A stretch of DNA of 64,000 nucleotides from Camarhynchus parvulus (taxonomy: Eukaryota > Chordata > Aves > Passeriformes > Thraupidae): contig NC_044577.1 of NCBI RefSeq assembly GCF_901933205.1, forward strand, positions 7,699,321 to 7,763,320, given 5' to 3'. The stretch's first letter is position 1; each line of letters opens with the position of its first letter. This document shows, one piece after another, positions 36,920 through 51,142 of this stretch. The notes beneath the pieces were generated by a model. That model saw nothing but the letters and a program-made list of their open reading frames with translations. It was not told the DNA's origin and ran no database searches. Made by a program: the position numbers and the translations under genes.

Positions 36920-39900
36920 TCACAATCTGCAAGAGACTAAGACAATGGAAATCCTGTAAAAGCTTCACTGAAAAATTTAGAGGTGGATTGAGATTCCAGC
37001 TCTCTCCCAGAGTAGAAGTGCTCCGTTGGAAATGCTTTATTAGCCAGTGCAGAAGAACCCGTGCTCTCTGTGCAGCAGGGGGGAACAGCCAGGTGGAATC
37101 AGGTGGCGCTTTTGGTCACAGTGCTGAGCACAGAGCGACGTCCAGCCCGGCCCCTGGGAGCTCCCCGCTCAATGATGTGAGAAGGAGGCACTTCGGTGTT
37201 CCTCACTGCAAAGCTAAAACACCACAGGCAGTAACTCTTTTATACACTGTGGAGATACTAAATCAGAATGTTTAACTTTTCCACCACAGTTTTTCTGGCA
37301 GTACTTGTGTACTCTGAATTGATAGCATTCATCAAGTTTGCTCCCTTTTTCCACTTTGCCTCTAAAACACCTTTAGTGAGGTGCCACTGCAGATGGTTGA
37401 AAGCTTGATCTTGTCTAATAAGGCAGTGAAAAATTCAGAACTGGGAAGCAGTTCAATATCCCTTTGTTTCTGTTTGAGAAATTCCTTTGTAAGGTCATTT
37501 AGATCCTGCCAACGCTTCCAAACAGACTTTGGAAAAACAAGTAGCTGTCCTGCACTGGAACCTGATACCTGGGAATGGTGTTGTTCCCCCAGCCATACAC
37601 AAATAGCTGAGGTCCATTTTCTTATACTTGACTATATAATTCTGTAAGAGAAAGATGCTTTGTTAACTGTGGGTAAAATAAGACATTAAGTGTATGAAAC
37701 AAACTTTCTCAAAGATATGTTTCAGCCTTAAAGAGGAGCTGCTTCCTGAAACCAGGCTATATCATGGCAACTAGATTAAATAAACTGTCCATTCTCAATC
37801 CTTGCCAAACACAAACCACTAATGCAGCACCTGCTCTTTGCTTGAAGTCTCACCCCAGTTGTTGTAGTAGAACTTCAGGCCAGTACACACTGCAGAATCA
37901 GGTCCTTCAGACCTAAATTAGCATTCTGTTGAAAAACTGAACATATGTTGGTTTTTTTTTATAGTCAATAATTTTGTTTCCGGGTTAGGAAAAGAAACAC
38001 TGCTGTGGAAGAATCCAATGAATTTATTAATGAGGTTGGTAAGTATGTAACTATTAATATCTTCTGAGATTTTGTTTGTCTTATTTTTATCTTCAGTTCC
38101 AGACTCTGAAATAAACAGATGTTCTGAAGCTTTCCACTGAGAATACTACAATATGCTGTCTTAAACACATTGTGATAACTGGGATATTGTAGGAAACAAG
38201 TAAATAGCTGTGTACATTATTTCTGAAACAATTTGTACCTTTATATGAAGTACTTTATCTCACTTCTAGCCCTAAAAAGAAAACATCTAAAATATTTCTT
38301 GGATGTTATTAAAGATTTTTCTTTGCAACCAAAAAAGAGAATACAAAAATTGAAAAAAATATGTAACTTTGTCCTCTAATATTATCAGAGAGCATTAAAT
38401 CTGCTATTATTATTCCATGGCATGACTGGCAATATAGTTTACCTGTCCTAAGGACATTTTCAATAGCTGAGTCCTTCAATTTGTCAAAAAAGTTTCTATT
38501 TATTTCACAATCACTTTTGACCAGAGATACGCTGGGACTCAAAGCAGTAACTGAAGTCTGTGGCAATCCTCTTACTGAGACTTAAGTACTCATGTCCTTT
38601 GTTCTTTACAGTGAGGAGATCTTGAATTTGAGAAGGGCTCATCAGTGAATTGCTGATTGTTTTTACACTTTGAGGGGAGGGACCCATTTGAAATTCATCT
38701 AGACACTAAATTCAACTACTAGTATTGCTTGGATGTTTTCCTGTTAACTGATGGGTTAACCTCTTAATTTCTTGGTTATGTTGGAGGTCCTGAGAGGAAA
38801 TACAGAATAAAAAGATCAATATGCTTTCTGGGAAAAGAGGCTAGATGGCTTGGCTAACTGTGACTCCCTTCTGTATGAAAAATGACATTTACTGCTTGTA
38901 TTTATACTGAGGCAAATTCAGCTCTAGAGAGATTCAGATGTGAGGCCTCTGAAATCAGCAGCTAGCCTTGGTCTGAATTTGGTGCAGTGTGTTCCTCAGT
39001 ACAAAAGATTATTTCACTGCTTGTGCCACTTAAATTTACAGGTACTAAACAAAAATGCCTTCGTCTTGGTTCAGGTTTACAAAGCTACATTGTAGAAAAT
39101 AGGAATTTAAGCAGGGAGATAAGACTACATGGCTGCATCTGATTAAAACAAACAAACAAAAACCAGTTCAAATGAAAAGGGCTCTGAGTTATCACAATTT
39201 TTTAAAGTCATATAAATTGTGAGAGCTAGTCCTTTTATTAAAAGAGAAGAATATGTAGTCCTATATAAAATCAATAATAATTTTTTTAATAGTCTTTCCA
39301 TATGTAGAAAATGGAACTTTGATTTAAATTTCTTTTGATCAGGGAATATTTTGCCATGCAATGGTATAGTATTTCCTTTAAAAGTTACTGTCAGAAATAT
39401 AATGTTTTTAAGAGCTGAGAACTCAAATTCCCATTGACCTCAAGTCATTGCCTAGTAATTAGGAAAGCAGGGATATCTGGCCCTATAAGCTTTTCTTTTG
39501 TGGATGTAAAGGCCAGTAATAGTAAAGAATTTCCTGCTGGACTGCTGGTGTTCAACCCCTTGCTCTCAAAGGGGATAGAACAAAGTTCCTGGGGATCAGA
39601 GAGAAATGGTCAGTTTGCTGTCCCTTGGTCACATACCTGCAGTCATCAAACACATGAGGCTCAGGAGGTACTTGGTACACTCAGAACACAGCATAACAAC
39701 AATACACTTGTTTTAATAAAGTCGTGTAGAAGTAAGGACTCATTGTGCAAGGACATTGTGGGCAGAGGAGGTAGGAGGATGTGTCACATTTTTAACTGCT
39801 TTGCCTGCCCTACTCGTTTTGCATTTTAATTTTAACATTTCTAGTGTTTATTTAGAATAAGATGTACAAGTATGTGGGAGCTACCCTTTAAAGTTTTAAA

Positions 39901-42900
39901 AGTTGGATTTTTTTCTTGGGACCCCAGAGTGTCTAAATAGATCCATCTCTAAGCTCTGGCCAGTTAAGCTTTCTTCCCTCTGTGGAGACAGCCCAATGCA
40001 GAATTTATTGCAGGTTCAGTGGACAAATTGCATAAATTGTCTCTAGCTCCTGCCTGGGCTAGAAGGTCAGCAGGGCTTTGCACACTTCCCAATCTGGAGG
40101 GTCATGACAGGATCAAGGACATCATATTTTTGCACCTATTCAATGGCATTAATGTCATCAGCAGCCCAACTTAAACATTTATTCTGTGGACATCAAAGCC
40201 AATGAAGTTGTATTTCCTATGGGTTTGTGTATTTGTATTTTTACAAATACAAATTCCTTGCACTCCCTTGCGTCACCACTTTAAATGTCTCAGCTGTTTC
40301 CTCCCCTTTTTCTCCAGTTCCCTTCTCCTTTCCCTTACCTGCCTCTAAGTGCTCTTCCCTGCTCCTCAGGCACAAGGAGTGATTCACAAAGAGTGATTCA
40401 CTGGACAAATGGGCACTGGACACTGTGGAGTTCTTGCCCTGGAATTTCCTCCCATGGAGGGCACTGTCCTGCCTTTCTTTTCTGCACTATGTTGTAGGAA
40501 CTTAATATTTGTGCCCACCAAATTTTATATCTGCCAATGGGTTCAAATGTCTTGAGTTGAGGAAAGGTTCATTACTGTATAAGCAGACACCATGCAAAGA
40601 CAAATCTGAATTCAAGGGGGAAAAAAAGGCCTATCTGGTAGGAAAACGTTGGTGTATTCACACACAGTAAAGATAGTCACAGTATGCACAGTTTCTGTCT
40701 TTGCTTTTGTGCATTGCTTTTCCTTAGCTAATGAATGTAATGCTTCTAAAAGTGTTAGATTAAAATTCAGAGGAAGTGAATACTCTGTTTGCCTGCCAAA
40801 CCAGACAGACCACTGCACTGGTTGTATTGCTGGCTGTGAATATTTTGTCCTTGGTTACCACTGACATTGCTGCAGCTGTGCCTGATTTGCTGATTCACTT
40901 GGTGACTGTTTCTCAGTTCCTCTGTTGGGATTTTTCTCTAACTGGTAACATAACTGCTTTTAGTCTTTGAAGAGGTAAGGAAAAGTCACACTGTTCCTCA
41001 TACTAATTTAAAGTCTTCTCAGATTTACCCTGGGATATGTACAAACTGTTGTATTATAAAGAACTTCCACAAGAGGAAGAAATGAATGTTATACCTGGCT
41101 TAATGCAATGCCTCTCCTAGCAAAGGATTGACTATAAAAATTAGTTTTCATCTTATGCAAAATATATTAAAGGTCTCATGGAAAAGAAAGCTTTTCTGTT
41201 GACTTCATTGTATTCTGGAGCAAGTCCTAGCAGCATAAATCTCACCTTCAATTTATCTTTCTAATCTGACTGATGTAAATGATTGTTTGTTTTTTGGCTC
41301 AGAGTTAAAAGCTGCCAAAGGACAGTAGAATATTTTATATCAACCAGAAATTCTTGATTTCAAAGTACAGTTCCAGCTCATTAAAGAAACCAGTAAGTTT
41401 TTCTAAACATGAAAATTTAAGGTCCCAGAAACTGTATTTGCTTTATTTTCCCCTCTAACCTAAGGAACAAATCATGGAGTCAGCTGACACCATCTTGTCC
41501 TTTTCAAGCAAAGTTTACTATAAGTCTACACGTTAGCTATGTGCAGTCCTAACAGGTATTTGTAATTAATTTTATTTTACTTTTAAAAGATAATTACTTT
41601 GCTTTAATTTTTCAGTTTATTTGGTGCTTTCTTTTAGACATTAAATTTGGTTCTTTTCTTTTTAAGCTATTAAACATTTGTAACTATTTCTGCAAGCATT
41701 CTCACCATAATATATTTTAAAGTTGTATGGAGAACACAAATCAAAATCTTTATAAAATAACATATGCATTGAAACAAAATCCCACAGAAATCCAAAGGCA
41801 TAGATAAATTAACCCAGGTGAGTGTTCACATTACAGAGGTTTTATATGGCATGTTTATGTATGATTTATATTCATTTTAGAAAGTATTAATTCTGAATTT
41901 TAGAATATCCAGTGGCCATGTACATATTTATTAGTGTCACTGTCTTAGGTAAGAGAAAAATATTGTTTTTTGGAATATCACATTTATATATCACATTTTA
42001 CTGTCATTCAGAGCTTGAGGTTTTTGAAAAGAGGTATTTCAATAATTTGAATGTGTTTTACACCTTACTCAGCTTTTTGTTTTGTTTCATACTAGCAACT
42101 ATTTAAAAAAAATAACAACTTTATACTTCAAGTAACTTAAAATGACATTTCATTTTCTCTGAAGACTGCTTTGACTAGCAATATTTGTGATAGATACATT
42201 AGGACAGTTTGTGAGCAGTGCAGCAGTTTGTCAGTTTTTCCTGATCCTCACTTTCATAGCTGAAAAAACTCTCTGAACAAGTGTAGTAATTTGTAACAGG
42301 CTGCAATCCAGCTGTTTACACACAGCCTGGCTGAAAGAAATAACCATGCAGAGCCCCTGCTATGTTCAGTTCTGCCCAGGCTAGAGCAGCTTATCAGGCT
42401 GGAATAATGCTGTTCTGTGCTCAGGCTTTTCACAACACTCACCTCACCACACTCAATTGGGGATGGATTGGGCTTTTAAACTCAGTAGGAAACCATTTTT
42501 TATATAGATGTATAAAAACATTGTACATCCCTCTTTATTGGTCATATTCTATTCTCTGGTCCTCAGCTGTAATATCTTGTTCACATACCAGATTATGCAA
42601 CAGCCTACAAAGAAATGTTATGTATTTGGTCTCGATTCCTCTATTCAAAGAGTGTTTAAATATTTATTTTTTTAAAATTTTAGTTAGGAAAGGACCCTGG
42701 CACCTATGACACCAAGCAGAAGGAAGGGGGATGATTACAATGCAAGTATTTAAAAACACAACTACAAGAAAAGGAAAAACACAGCTGCAAACAAGGCTGC
42801 AGAAGATGGTCACATTCCTAGTGTGATGGGCAACAGTGAAATTATCAGAGATTAGAGAAAAACTGCTTTTAAGACTTCAGTAAATGTAGTCTGTGACTAC

Positions 42901-44190
42901 AAAGATCAGTTTTTCCTTTTCAGTTGACAAACAATGACTGCAAATTATTTGAATTACATGTTCTCCCTAAAAGCTTTTGTAGTAATTTGCCAGAATAGTC
43001 TCCATCAAGATGAAATAATTTTGTTTGGAGCTTAGATCTGGTTTATTTACAGTGCCATTTTGTAGTAAAAGCCCCACTACATGAGCTGACAATTGTCTGT
43101 CTCTGAATTCTGCAAGATTACAGGAGGCCTGCACTCCTGGTCCCAGACGTGGTTTCTGTTTGTGGTTAATTAGCCGTGGGGGAGATTCTCAGAGATGAAA
43201 ATCCTTCCAGAGACAGATGATAAACAAGCCTTCTCCTGCCCCAGGTCATCTCCCGGAGGAAATTCAGCTTTTGTCTCCTGCCTCCTTCAGGAGAAGCCTT
43301 TACTGTACAGGTAGGCAGGATGTTAATGGGACGCTGTCACACACACAGGACCGTGCTCCACTGGTGTGTCGCCGTGGCAGGGGAACAACTGGAGAGAGCG
43401 TTGCCTTCCACCTGGAATCCCGTGCACTTCGGTGAGAACTAAATTAAGTGGGTTGAATGCCTGTCGTGTTTCTGTTCCTGTTTGTCTGCCTCAATCATGC
43501 AAACTTGTCGTTTTCTCTCAATTTCTTCCCCTTGGACAAAATAATGCAAATTATGTTTTATTCTTTGAAAAAGGGGGATCCTCCCTCAGAAAAGGGAGGT
43601 GCAAAATAAGATGCAAGTAGTGATGTGTTTGTTCTGTGGTATTCCAGCTAACGATGTCTGCAATCAGGTCACTGTCCTGGGCAGAAGCTGCCGTGCTGTG
43701 CCACTGGGAGAGCTGGCCAGTGGAGCTTGTTCATTTTATTAACCTGCTTGGACTAGGGCCCAATGTGAACTCTTGTGTAAAAAACACCATCATTTGAGCT
43801 TAATCCTCAAACAGCTTCAAGACCTCCTGTTCAGTTCACAGCTGATAAACACACAAAATCTCTGGCTGGCCTTTCACTTCGTGACTATTCCCCTTCTTTA
43901 GTTTAACATCGCTGACCTTTTGATATTGCAGTACGACTCAGCTGTTGCTCAGGAGTTACCCTCCCTCCCTTTTTCTGCTTCGGCAATTAGTGTGTGGGGA
44001 AGTTTATGTTGTTGTTATTTTAAACATTTAGGGAATTTTATTTGTGTGCAAGTCTAGAAGCACTGTTCCCGAAGAGGTGATGCCAGTGGCTGTAAAAGGC
44101 ACTAGGGTAATTAATTCTTTATGCTGTAATACGCGTTTGGGACTTGTGACGAGCAGGAAGCGCTGTGAATGTCATTGGGCTCTTGGGGCC
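36920..44190. other. Intergenic interval, right half
   Basis: No gene is recognisable up to the MFSD6 CpG island. A small GC-rich patch lies at about 37040-37180 and another at about 43230-43440. Both contain only short open frames of no recognisable family. The rest is AT-rich. Confidence 0.65.
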
Positions 44191-45010
44191 CAGGAACGCT
44201 GCCCGGGCAGTCTTTTTAAGCGCAAGGCCCCGCCGTGTCCCAGCAGAGGAGGGGACCCGGCAGCCGTACGCGCAGGGAGGGCCGGGCCGGGCCGGGCCGC
44301 AGCGCGGGCCCCGCGGAGGCGTTGCCGGGCGCTGCGCGGCCCCGCGGCGGGGGCGGGGGGCGGCTCCGTCCCTCCCCCGCAGCGCCCCTGCGCGGCGGCG
44401 GCGGCGCGGCCCGGCCGGGGGGCGGGAGGTGCGCGGAGCCGCCGCCCGCAGCAGCCGCGGCGGCAGGGGAAGGGGCTGCGATGCTCCGGGCCGAGCGCCC
44501 CCCGGAGCCGCCCCCGGGCGAGGTGAGTCAGCGCGGCCCCGCGGTGCGCGGGGGCCCGGGCCGGCAGCCGGGGCCGCCCGGCGGGACGCCGCCGCCTCCC
44601 CTGCCCGCGCTCCGCGGGGACGGGCGGCCGGGGCTGGCTGTGGCGCACCGGGATGGGGAGGCCGTTCCCCCCCTGTGTCTGCCCCGGCACCGGCTCCAGC
44701 GCCCTCCCATCGGGGCGGCAGGCCTCGTCCCCGCAGCCGCCCGGGATGCTGCTGCCCCTGGGCCCGCGCCGCAGCTTTTCCCCAGCGGCGTTTCCTGCCG
44801 CGCCGGGGCCGGCCGGTTGTGTCAGCCTTGGCGGCCGCTGTGGTGGGTGCCAAGCTCGGTGGGGTGCCGGCCCGCTTCTCCTGAAGCTCAGCATCGTGGT
44901 TGAAGCGTATATATTTTGCGGCCGCGCCGTATAAAATACCCTCTGCCCTCCCCGGTGACGGAGTCGTAGTCCCGGAGGTGGCCGCTGGCCGGGCCGTGTC
45001 CCACGGGAGC
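44190..45010. promoter_or_regulatory. MFSD6: CpG-island promoter, probably of MFSD6
   Basis: About 800 bp of very GC-rich, CpG-dense sequence with several GGGGCGGG-type Sp1 boxes (for example near 44345-44360). It is the only large CpG island upstream of the MFSD6 coding exon and is on the expected side. The long open frames across it on both strands (for example 44119-45051 minus, 44165-44884 plus) are what stop-poor GC-rich DNA gives by chance, with Arg/Pro/Ala/Gly-rich translations and no domains. Linking it to MFSD6 is inference from position. Confidence 0.7.
44401..44522 (+). other. MFSD6: Probable non-coding first exon of MFSD6 (5' end unknown)
   Basis: A strong donor, GGCGAG|GTGAGT, follows a CpG-rich stretch in the island. 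MFSD6 in other vertebrates has non-coding 5' exons, and the large coding exon here begins with an acceptor and only 53 bp of leader, so an upstream leader exon is required. The left boundary given is arbitrary. It contains an ATG at 44481 that stays open to the donor. Confidence 0.45.
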
Positions 45011-48000
45011 TCCTGCACAGGCATCGCCGCACTTCTCCTTGCCGCCAGCATCCAGGCGTGGCGTTACGTGTGGCTGTCACTCGGATCCAGAGCCCTTACA
45101 TCCTTCAAATACCGTGGGGTTTAGTAAGCGGGCTGTCGATTGCTCCTCTGTTTATTGGAACAAGCGTAGGAACAGATACTTATTTAGGCAGTCAGAGCTG
45201 AAGGTGCCATAGCTGCTACGGATGCCTGCGATGTTCTAAGTTAGATGGAGTTTTAAATCCCTGTCTGTTTAGCAGCTTTTAGCAGCAGGCTCTTTGTAAA
45301 TGTTGTGTTAATGAAAAAGTGCAGTGTTGAGGAGTGATAAACTTGGTTGGATAAACTACCGCAGAAGAGAACAGCTGAATAAACATAGTGCTGAAGTATT
45401 TCAATAAAAACTTCTCCGAACATTATTACATTACTAAGATGTATTAGGTCTTGTTGTCCACTAGTTGGTAACGTCCAAGGAAAGAGATTACAAAATTTTT
45501 TAGCTTGGTTATTTTGTGTGTGTTTTTGTTTCACCGGGTAGAAATAACAGACAAAGGTGACGTGTATTTTGTTGTTTGTATTCTCTGAAGACCCACCAAG
45601 GAACAGGAGAAAGCAAAACAATCATCCCCTTAAGGGTAGTGTTTGTGGTAGTAGTCATAAGTCCAGTAAAAATCGTAAGAAGACTTAAAAAAAAATCAAA
45701 CACGTGGAGTGAGAATGTGAGAGTAGAAGCTGACGGTGTGAGGAGCTAATGGGAGGAAGCTGTGATTTATCAGTAACAGAGCTGGTACTAGGGTACAGCT
45801 TGAATGCAGCCTAAAATTCATCTTAATCCTCAGCTACAGTACAATGGGCCTGAGTTTATATAGCGGTGTGGGAAATTGTGAGCTGGTGGCATGATCCACC
45901 TGCAGATTGGTCTCAGAAGCTGGAATGGCCAGGAAGGCCTTGCTGTCCTGCAGCTGACCAGGACTGCTGCTGCTGCCAGGCTTGGTGGGGCAGCTGGGTG
46001 CCCTTGTCCCTCCCCAGCACTGGCAGCACTGTGCTCCTGGAATGCCCTGGGCACTTGCCTGGGTTGGAGCTGAAACCATACTTGGAAATTACCATCATTA
46101 ATCAAGTGTAAACCTTGGAGGCAGTTGACAACTGGAAAACTGGTTAGAAAACCTGGAGGCTGATACCAACTAAAAACAAGCTCTTTAACAAATAGAGTCT
46201 ACTCGGACATCTTAATGTGCACATATTAAATGGAAGACAAGATTGGAATGCAGGAGTCCTCAGATGAGAGTTTAATGTTTTTTCTTTAATAGATGAGGAT
46301 TCGTAGTATTCTTCGGTTTAATGTTAATAGTGGCACTATTGTAGCAACTTCAGGCCTATCTTAAGTGCATTAAACCTATTATAAACCTGATCTTGACATA
46401 TTTCAGGCATACTGTTATCTCCCAGTCTAATTGACTAAATGTCTTGGTGTGTAGAGTTTTTACATCCATATTGAAGAAGGTAAAAAACCTATAGCCCAAC
46501 ACATTAAGTAAGTGCATATCACCAACATAAAATAAAGCAGTTTGAAGTGCTTTACTTTGAACACGGTGGTTTCACTTTCATGGAAACCCTAATTATGTTG
46601 GTTAATGTTACAACACTTGTGTCTTGTCTTACAATTGAAACAAGGACATTTCCCAGCACAAATTCACTCTGTGAATTATTTCCGATTTTATAAATTCAGT
46701 CAGGTGTTCATGCTGGGGCCTCACAGGAGAAACTGCTTACCTTTAATGATGTGGGGCAGGTGGGGCAACCTGTGGGCCTTGTTCTGGATGGCTTGGCAGG
46801 GAACAGCCCATCCAAGGGCTCCGCCTGGAGGTTGGCTTAGCTGGGAGAGGCTTGGGAACCCTTGGTGATGCAAGAGGGAATGGAGTCCAGGCACTTCTGT
46901 GTCATGATGTAAGTTGTTTGCATAACATTCTCCTCCTTTTTGGCACGGATGCAGGCGACAGCACCGGGCTGCTCCTGAGGGGTGAAACTTGCTTGAAAAT
47001 GGAAAACGTGGTCTATTATTTATGGCTACTGCAGCAGTGCCTTGTGGGCCTGCTGGATGCAAGGCTTCCTTCTGGAGCTGCTGCACAGATACTGGAGCAG
47101 AAAGTATGTTCCAAAGGTTTTGGAGCTTGGATTGATGGGGCAGGGGGGGCTGAAGAGGAGGTGGTGTGCCTGAGCTGTGTGATGGATGCACTCATGGCAG
47201 TTTCGCCAGCTGGGGGATGAGTGAGGTGAACCTTTGTGTAGTTTTCAAGTCTCTTTTTCTAGCTGACCTGTTCTTGATCAAAGAATACTTAGTGACTTTA
47301 AAAAAAGAGTTTTGAAGAAACATGTTTTCTATTAACAGATTTTAAAATGTTTATATGAAAACTTCATGTGGACTTTAATCTATTTGCTACAAAGTGAGTT
47401 TTCTAGTCAGTGAAAGGCTGGAAGGGGTCAACTAAAATGTGATGCCATTCTGGCTGGCTTTGATTTATCTGCACAATGCAAACAGCAGGCTGGCCTGCTC
47501 TGTTCCTACAGCTGCATGTTGTTTGAGAGATTAATTGATGATTCCTGCTCTGAGTATGTTTTCTGAGGCTGTATAAATATAAATCTGCTACAGTTAGTAA
47601 TTTTTTAGGTATTTAATGGGTTAAACCTCTCTTGATCATTTGCACTGTCTTCTCGTGAACTGTCACGGGTTTTTTTGGTGGTTTGTCTTTTAAGTTTCAC
47701 ATACATTCAAACCCAGATTTTGAGTCTCTGCTTTGTGAGTCTTAATTATATTTTAATTCTCAAAGCCTAATGAATGGAATAATTATGGTGAATTAAACTT
47801 TATTTAAGAACAACAGTACACTTTCACCTCAAATCTAACTTTCTGTTGGTCTGCAAATGAAGTTTCAATGCCTGGTTCTGTAAGTACTGTGGTATTTTCC
47901 TTGAAAGGTTTAGGGATTTGCTACCCCAGGCTGATCTCTTGATTGACTTTTTTTTCTCCTTTTTTTTTTTAATTTGAGATATAGTTCAAAGCAAGGGTTT

Positions 48001-48659
48001 TTTTTGTCCAAAGTTTCGGGAAGAGTGACTCCAAGGGGAGAGCTGAGTTTTTAGTATACTGTATTATTATTTTTCTTTGTTTCTTTTGTTTTGTTTTTAT
48101 TCTTGTAATGTCAGGTTGTCTTGAGTAGATTAGCTTTTTATCCTTTCTGATCTTGAAATCCTGTTAATTATTAGGAGAGACAGACTAAATGAGGATCGAT
48201 TTAAGAAATAAAAGCAAGAATGCCAAGAAGATACTTAAATAAATGTAGAATACCCTCTTTCTACCTACCTGCCAAAGAGGCTCTTACAGTTTTTAAAATG
48301 ACCACTGCACTGTCATCACTGAATTTCTTGGGACAAATGGTTCTTCCTCCATTCCCAAGATAGCTGCTCAAAGGTGCAAGTCTGCAGGGAAATTGTATCT
48401 GTTTGCAGGAGATGACTGGATAAAAAACATGTTCTAGATGTAAAGGCTTGAAAGTGGATTTTGACTTGCTGAGGAATGGGTATTAAAGCAAGTGACAGCA
48501 ATGTGGGATGATGTGGGGCAGGAAACTCAGAAAAAATAATAGTCTCTACTTACGTTAAAAAAAAATCCTATCTGTGCAAATCTTGAAGGGAGAAGAGCCT
48601 TGTGGTTAAAAACGACATTCTTTGTATCTAAGGAGAAGCAGACACACTTGTGCATAAAG

Positions 48660-48800
48660 AGGTTCGGAGAAGGCGTGATCTCACAGAATACTCCCGGTCT
48701 GAGAGCGCTGTGTGTGCCGCGCTTCCCGTGCAGCTGCCAGCCGGGGATGCGCGCTCCCTGCCCGCCGCGCTGGGATCACGCCTGGGGAGGGGGGAAATCG
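48660..48800. promoter_or_regulatory. Small CpG-rich patch
   Basis: About 140 bp with clustered CpG dinucleotides (for example GCCGCGCTTCCCGTGC and GATGCGCGCTCC) in AT-rich surroundings between the MFSD6 island and its coding exon. It could mark an alternative promoter, but no TATA box or exon boundary is convincing. Confidence 0.3.
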
Positions 48801-49571
48801 GCACTTCAGGGCTCACTGAGCTCCCTTCGCATTGTAGCCTTGTAGGGGTGATGGGGATGGTGAGGAAACAAGGGCTTGGTTCCCAGTTGTGAGTTCTGTA
48901 GCGGTTTGGAAGTGTAAACCTCTGTTAGGATGAAAGCTCATTTGTTAGTTGGAGGACCAAAGTGCTGTCTTGTGACACATGTGCGGTGCCCTTGCTATGC
49001 CTCTTCCCGTTTCCTTTGCAGGGCTTTCTCAGGATTCCTGGAGGAGTTCTTTCCACTTTATATCTTAGGGCTTTCTTGGGTGTTTCTGAACCCTAAGTCT
49101 GGGGGTAACGCCTCCAAACCATTATTTCTGTTTTTAGAGTGGGGATACCTCACTGCAACCTCTCTGATCTCATTTGTCCTGGCAGAGCAGATTACATTCA
49201 GCAGGCCTCTACCAGAATGTTGTGTTCTCTTCAACTGCAAATGAGTTAAAATTTATATTGACTCTGAAGTCCATCTGTTAATTCTCTTAACCTTTCTTCT
49301 TTACTCCTATTCTCTGTTGTTCATTCTCAGCTTGCCTTCTGTCCTCCTATTGTCTTATGCATTAAAAAAGTATTTGCAAAGTAAAGATACAGTATTTGAA
49401 GGCAATGGTTAAAATAACCAATAGATAACTAGTCCCTTATCACTGAGAAGTATATTGGTTTTTCCATCTATCTAGTTTGCTGCACGTTCAATCCCCAACT
49501 GGCACGGGGTTTTTGCTGTAGAAGGAAATCCCTATTGGTTCAGGGTTTTTGTAGATTTCTTTCAGTAACTG

Positions 49572-49627
49572 AATGAACAGAATACTCTGAATAATAACAG
49601 AATAATGAACAGAATACTCTGTTCATT
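49572..49627. repeat. 18-bp direct repeat with inverted-repeat end
   Basis: AATGAACAGAATACTCTG occurs at 49572-49589 and 49604-49621, 32 bp apart. The second copy runs into TGTTCATT, which is the reverse complement of its own AATGAACA, making an 8-bp hairpin. Function unknown. Confidence 0.75.
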
Positions 49628-51142
49628 TTCTTGTTTTCAGTCAATTATTTTTAGAATTTAAAACATTGCTTAATATGACTTTCAAAAACCTGACTCCTAA
49701 ACAAACTAGTGATCAAAACAATAAAGGATGCCATATGGCTCCTACCACTCTTGATGCTGTTATATTTCTGAAGAGTATATTCTGTATTATTAATAACATC
49801 CAATGAAGCTCTTAGTGTGGGAAAATATTTACTGAAATTATTATGAAATAGACTTTTCATAGCCTTCTAACCCAGGATGTTCTAGTCAGAATAGCAGGAG
49901 TGGATCTTTTGGATTATGGAAATGCAATGCATTAGAAGATGGATGCTGAGGCTGATAAAAATTATGGAGGGGGGAAGAATATGCAGCAACTGGAGAGTTT
50001 AAAGATTAACAGTATCATAATTTGTGATGTACTCACTATTCATACAACATAGGGAATTGAAATTCCACTTCAAGAGAAAAGGGAAACAAAATTAATAGTA
50101 ATTGCTCTAAAAGCTTTTAGTATTATTTATATGAAACCAGCTGGTTCAGAGCTCATATACAGGAATAAACTTGTTTAAATGAGGATGATTTCAAGCCATA
50201 CTTACAAAGAAGGACAAAGAAGTTGTGCTAAAATATTCACGTGGTTAAAATGTGAGTTCTATCTTGTCATGTCTGGAGAACAGGAAATCTGTTCTTCAGA
50301 AGTAAATGCTGTAAAGCTCTAATGCTGCAAACAAGCAAGTTGCTGTAAACAGATGAGCATATACTGAAAGCTCAGTTACAACCCCTTGACATAAGTGGGG
50401 CTCTGCACAAGATCTGGAGTCTTTGTTGTCAAAGAAAGGGAAGGCATAAAGAAAATAAGAGCACAGATGATGACTGATCTAATTTACTCATTAGAAGGGC
50501 TTGTTTTATGGATATAGAAGTGAGCAAAACCCCACAGTTCTTCCACCTGTCAGGTGGATGTGGTTGGCTGAACCAAAAATTGCAGGAGCTCACTAGACAG
50601 CTGCTGGGTTTTGGTTCATGTGGCTTTTGATGGTAACAGGTAGGAGCAAGAAAATGTCCTTTCACATTTGACTGTTCTAACAACTTTATTAGGACTGCCT
50701 AATCTTTTGACAGTTGAAATACTTTTTTAAAAATTTAATTGGATTGTCTCTGAGGAAACTGGAGGAAAAACTTGTATCTCTGTGTATATGCTGGCATGGT
50801 TTTCATTTACTTCTGACCTTGAATACATGAATATTTAAGGTTCCAAGATTTGTATGTAGCCTTTTCTACCTAAATGAAACCAGAGATCCTCATAGATAGT
50901 ATCCCATAGAAATGACATTTAAAAGTGAAAAACAGACAAACCTTATGAGTGGTTGGGATTTTAATGGTGGTATTTTTAGACATGTCTTTCACTGAACTGT
51001 GTAAGGTTTAGATTATTCTTGTGAACTGTTGCTTTTAGAAATACTCATGGCTTGTTGTCAGCTGTTACATATATGTTGAATCAATAGGGAACAATTAATT
51101 TAACATACTAGTGAATGTTAGTCTCTTCTCTCTTATTAGCCT

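Noticed and set aside
44930..44938. TATAAAATA as a possible TATA box
   Set aside because: It lies downstream of the probable leader exon and no transcription unit starting about 30 bp further on can be identified.
44119..45051. Open frames of 222 to 310 codons on both strands of the CpG island
   Set aside because: Several frames are open at once in very GC-rich DNA, the translations are Arg/Pro/Ala/Gly-rich without domains, and they overlap a promoter island. Stop codons are simply rare here.
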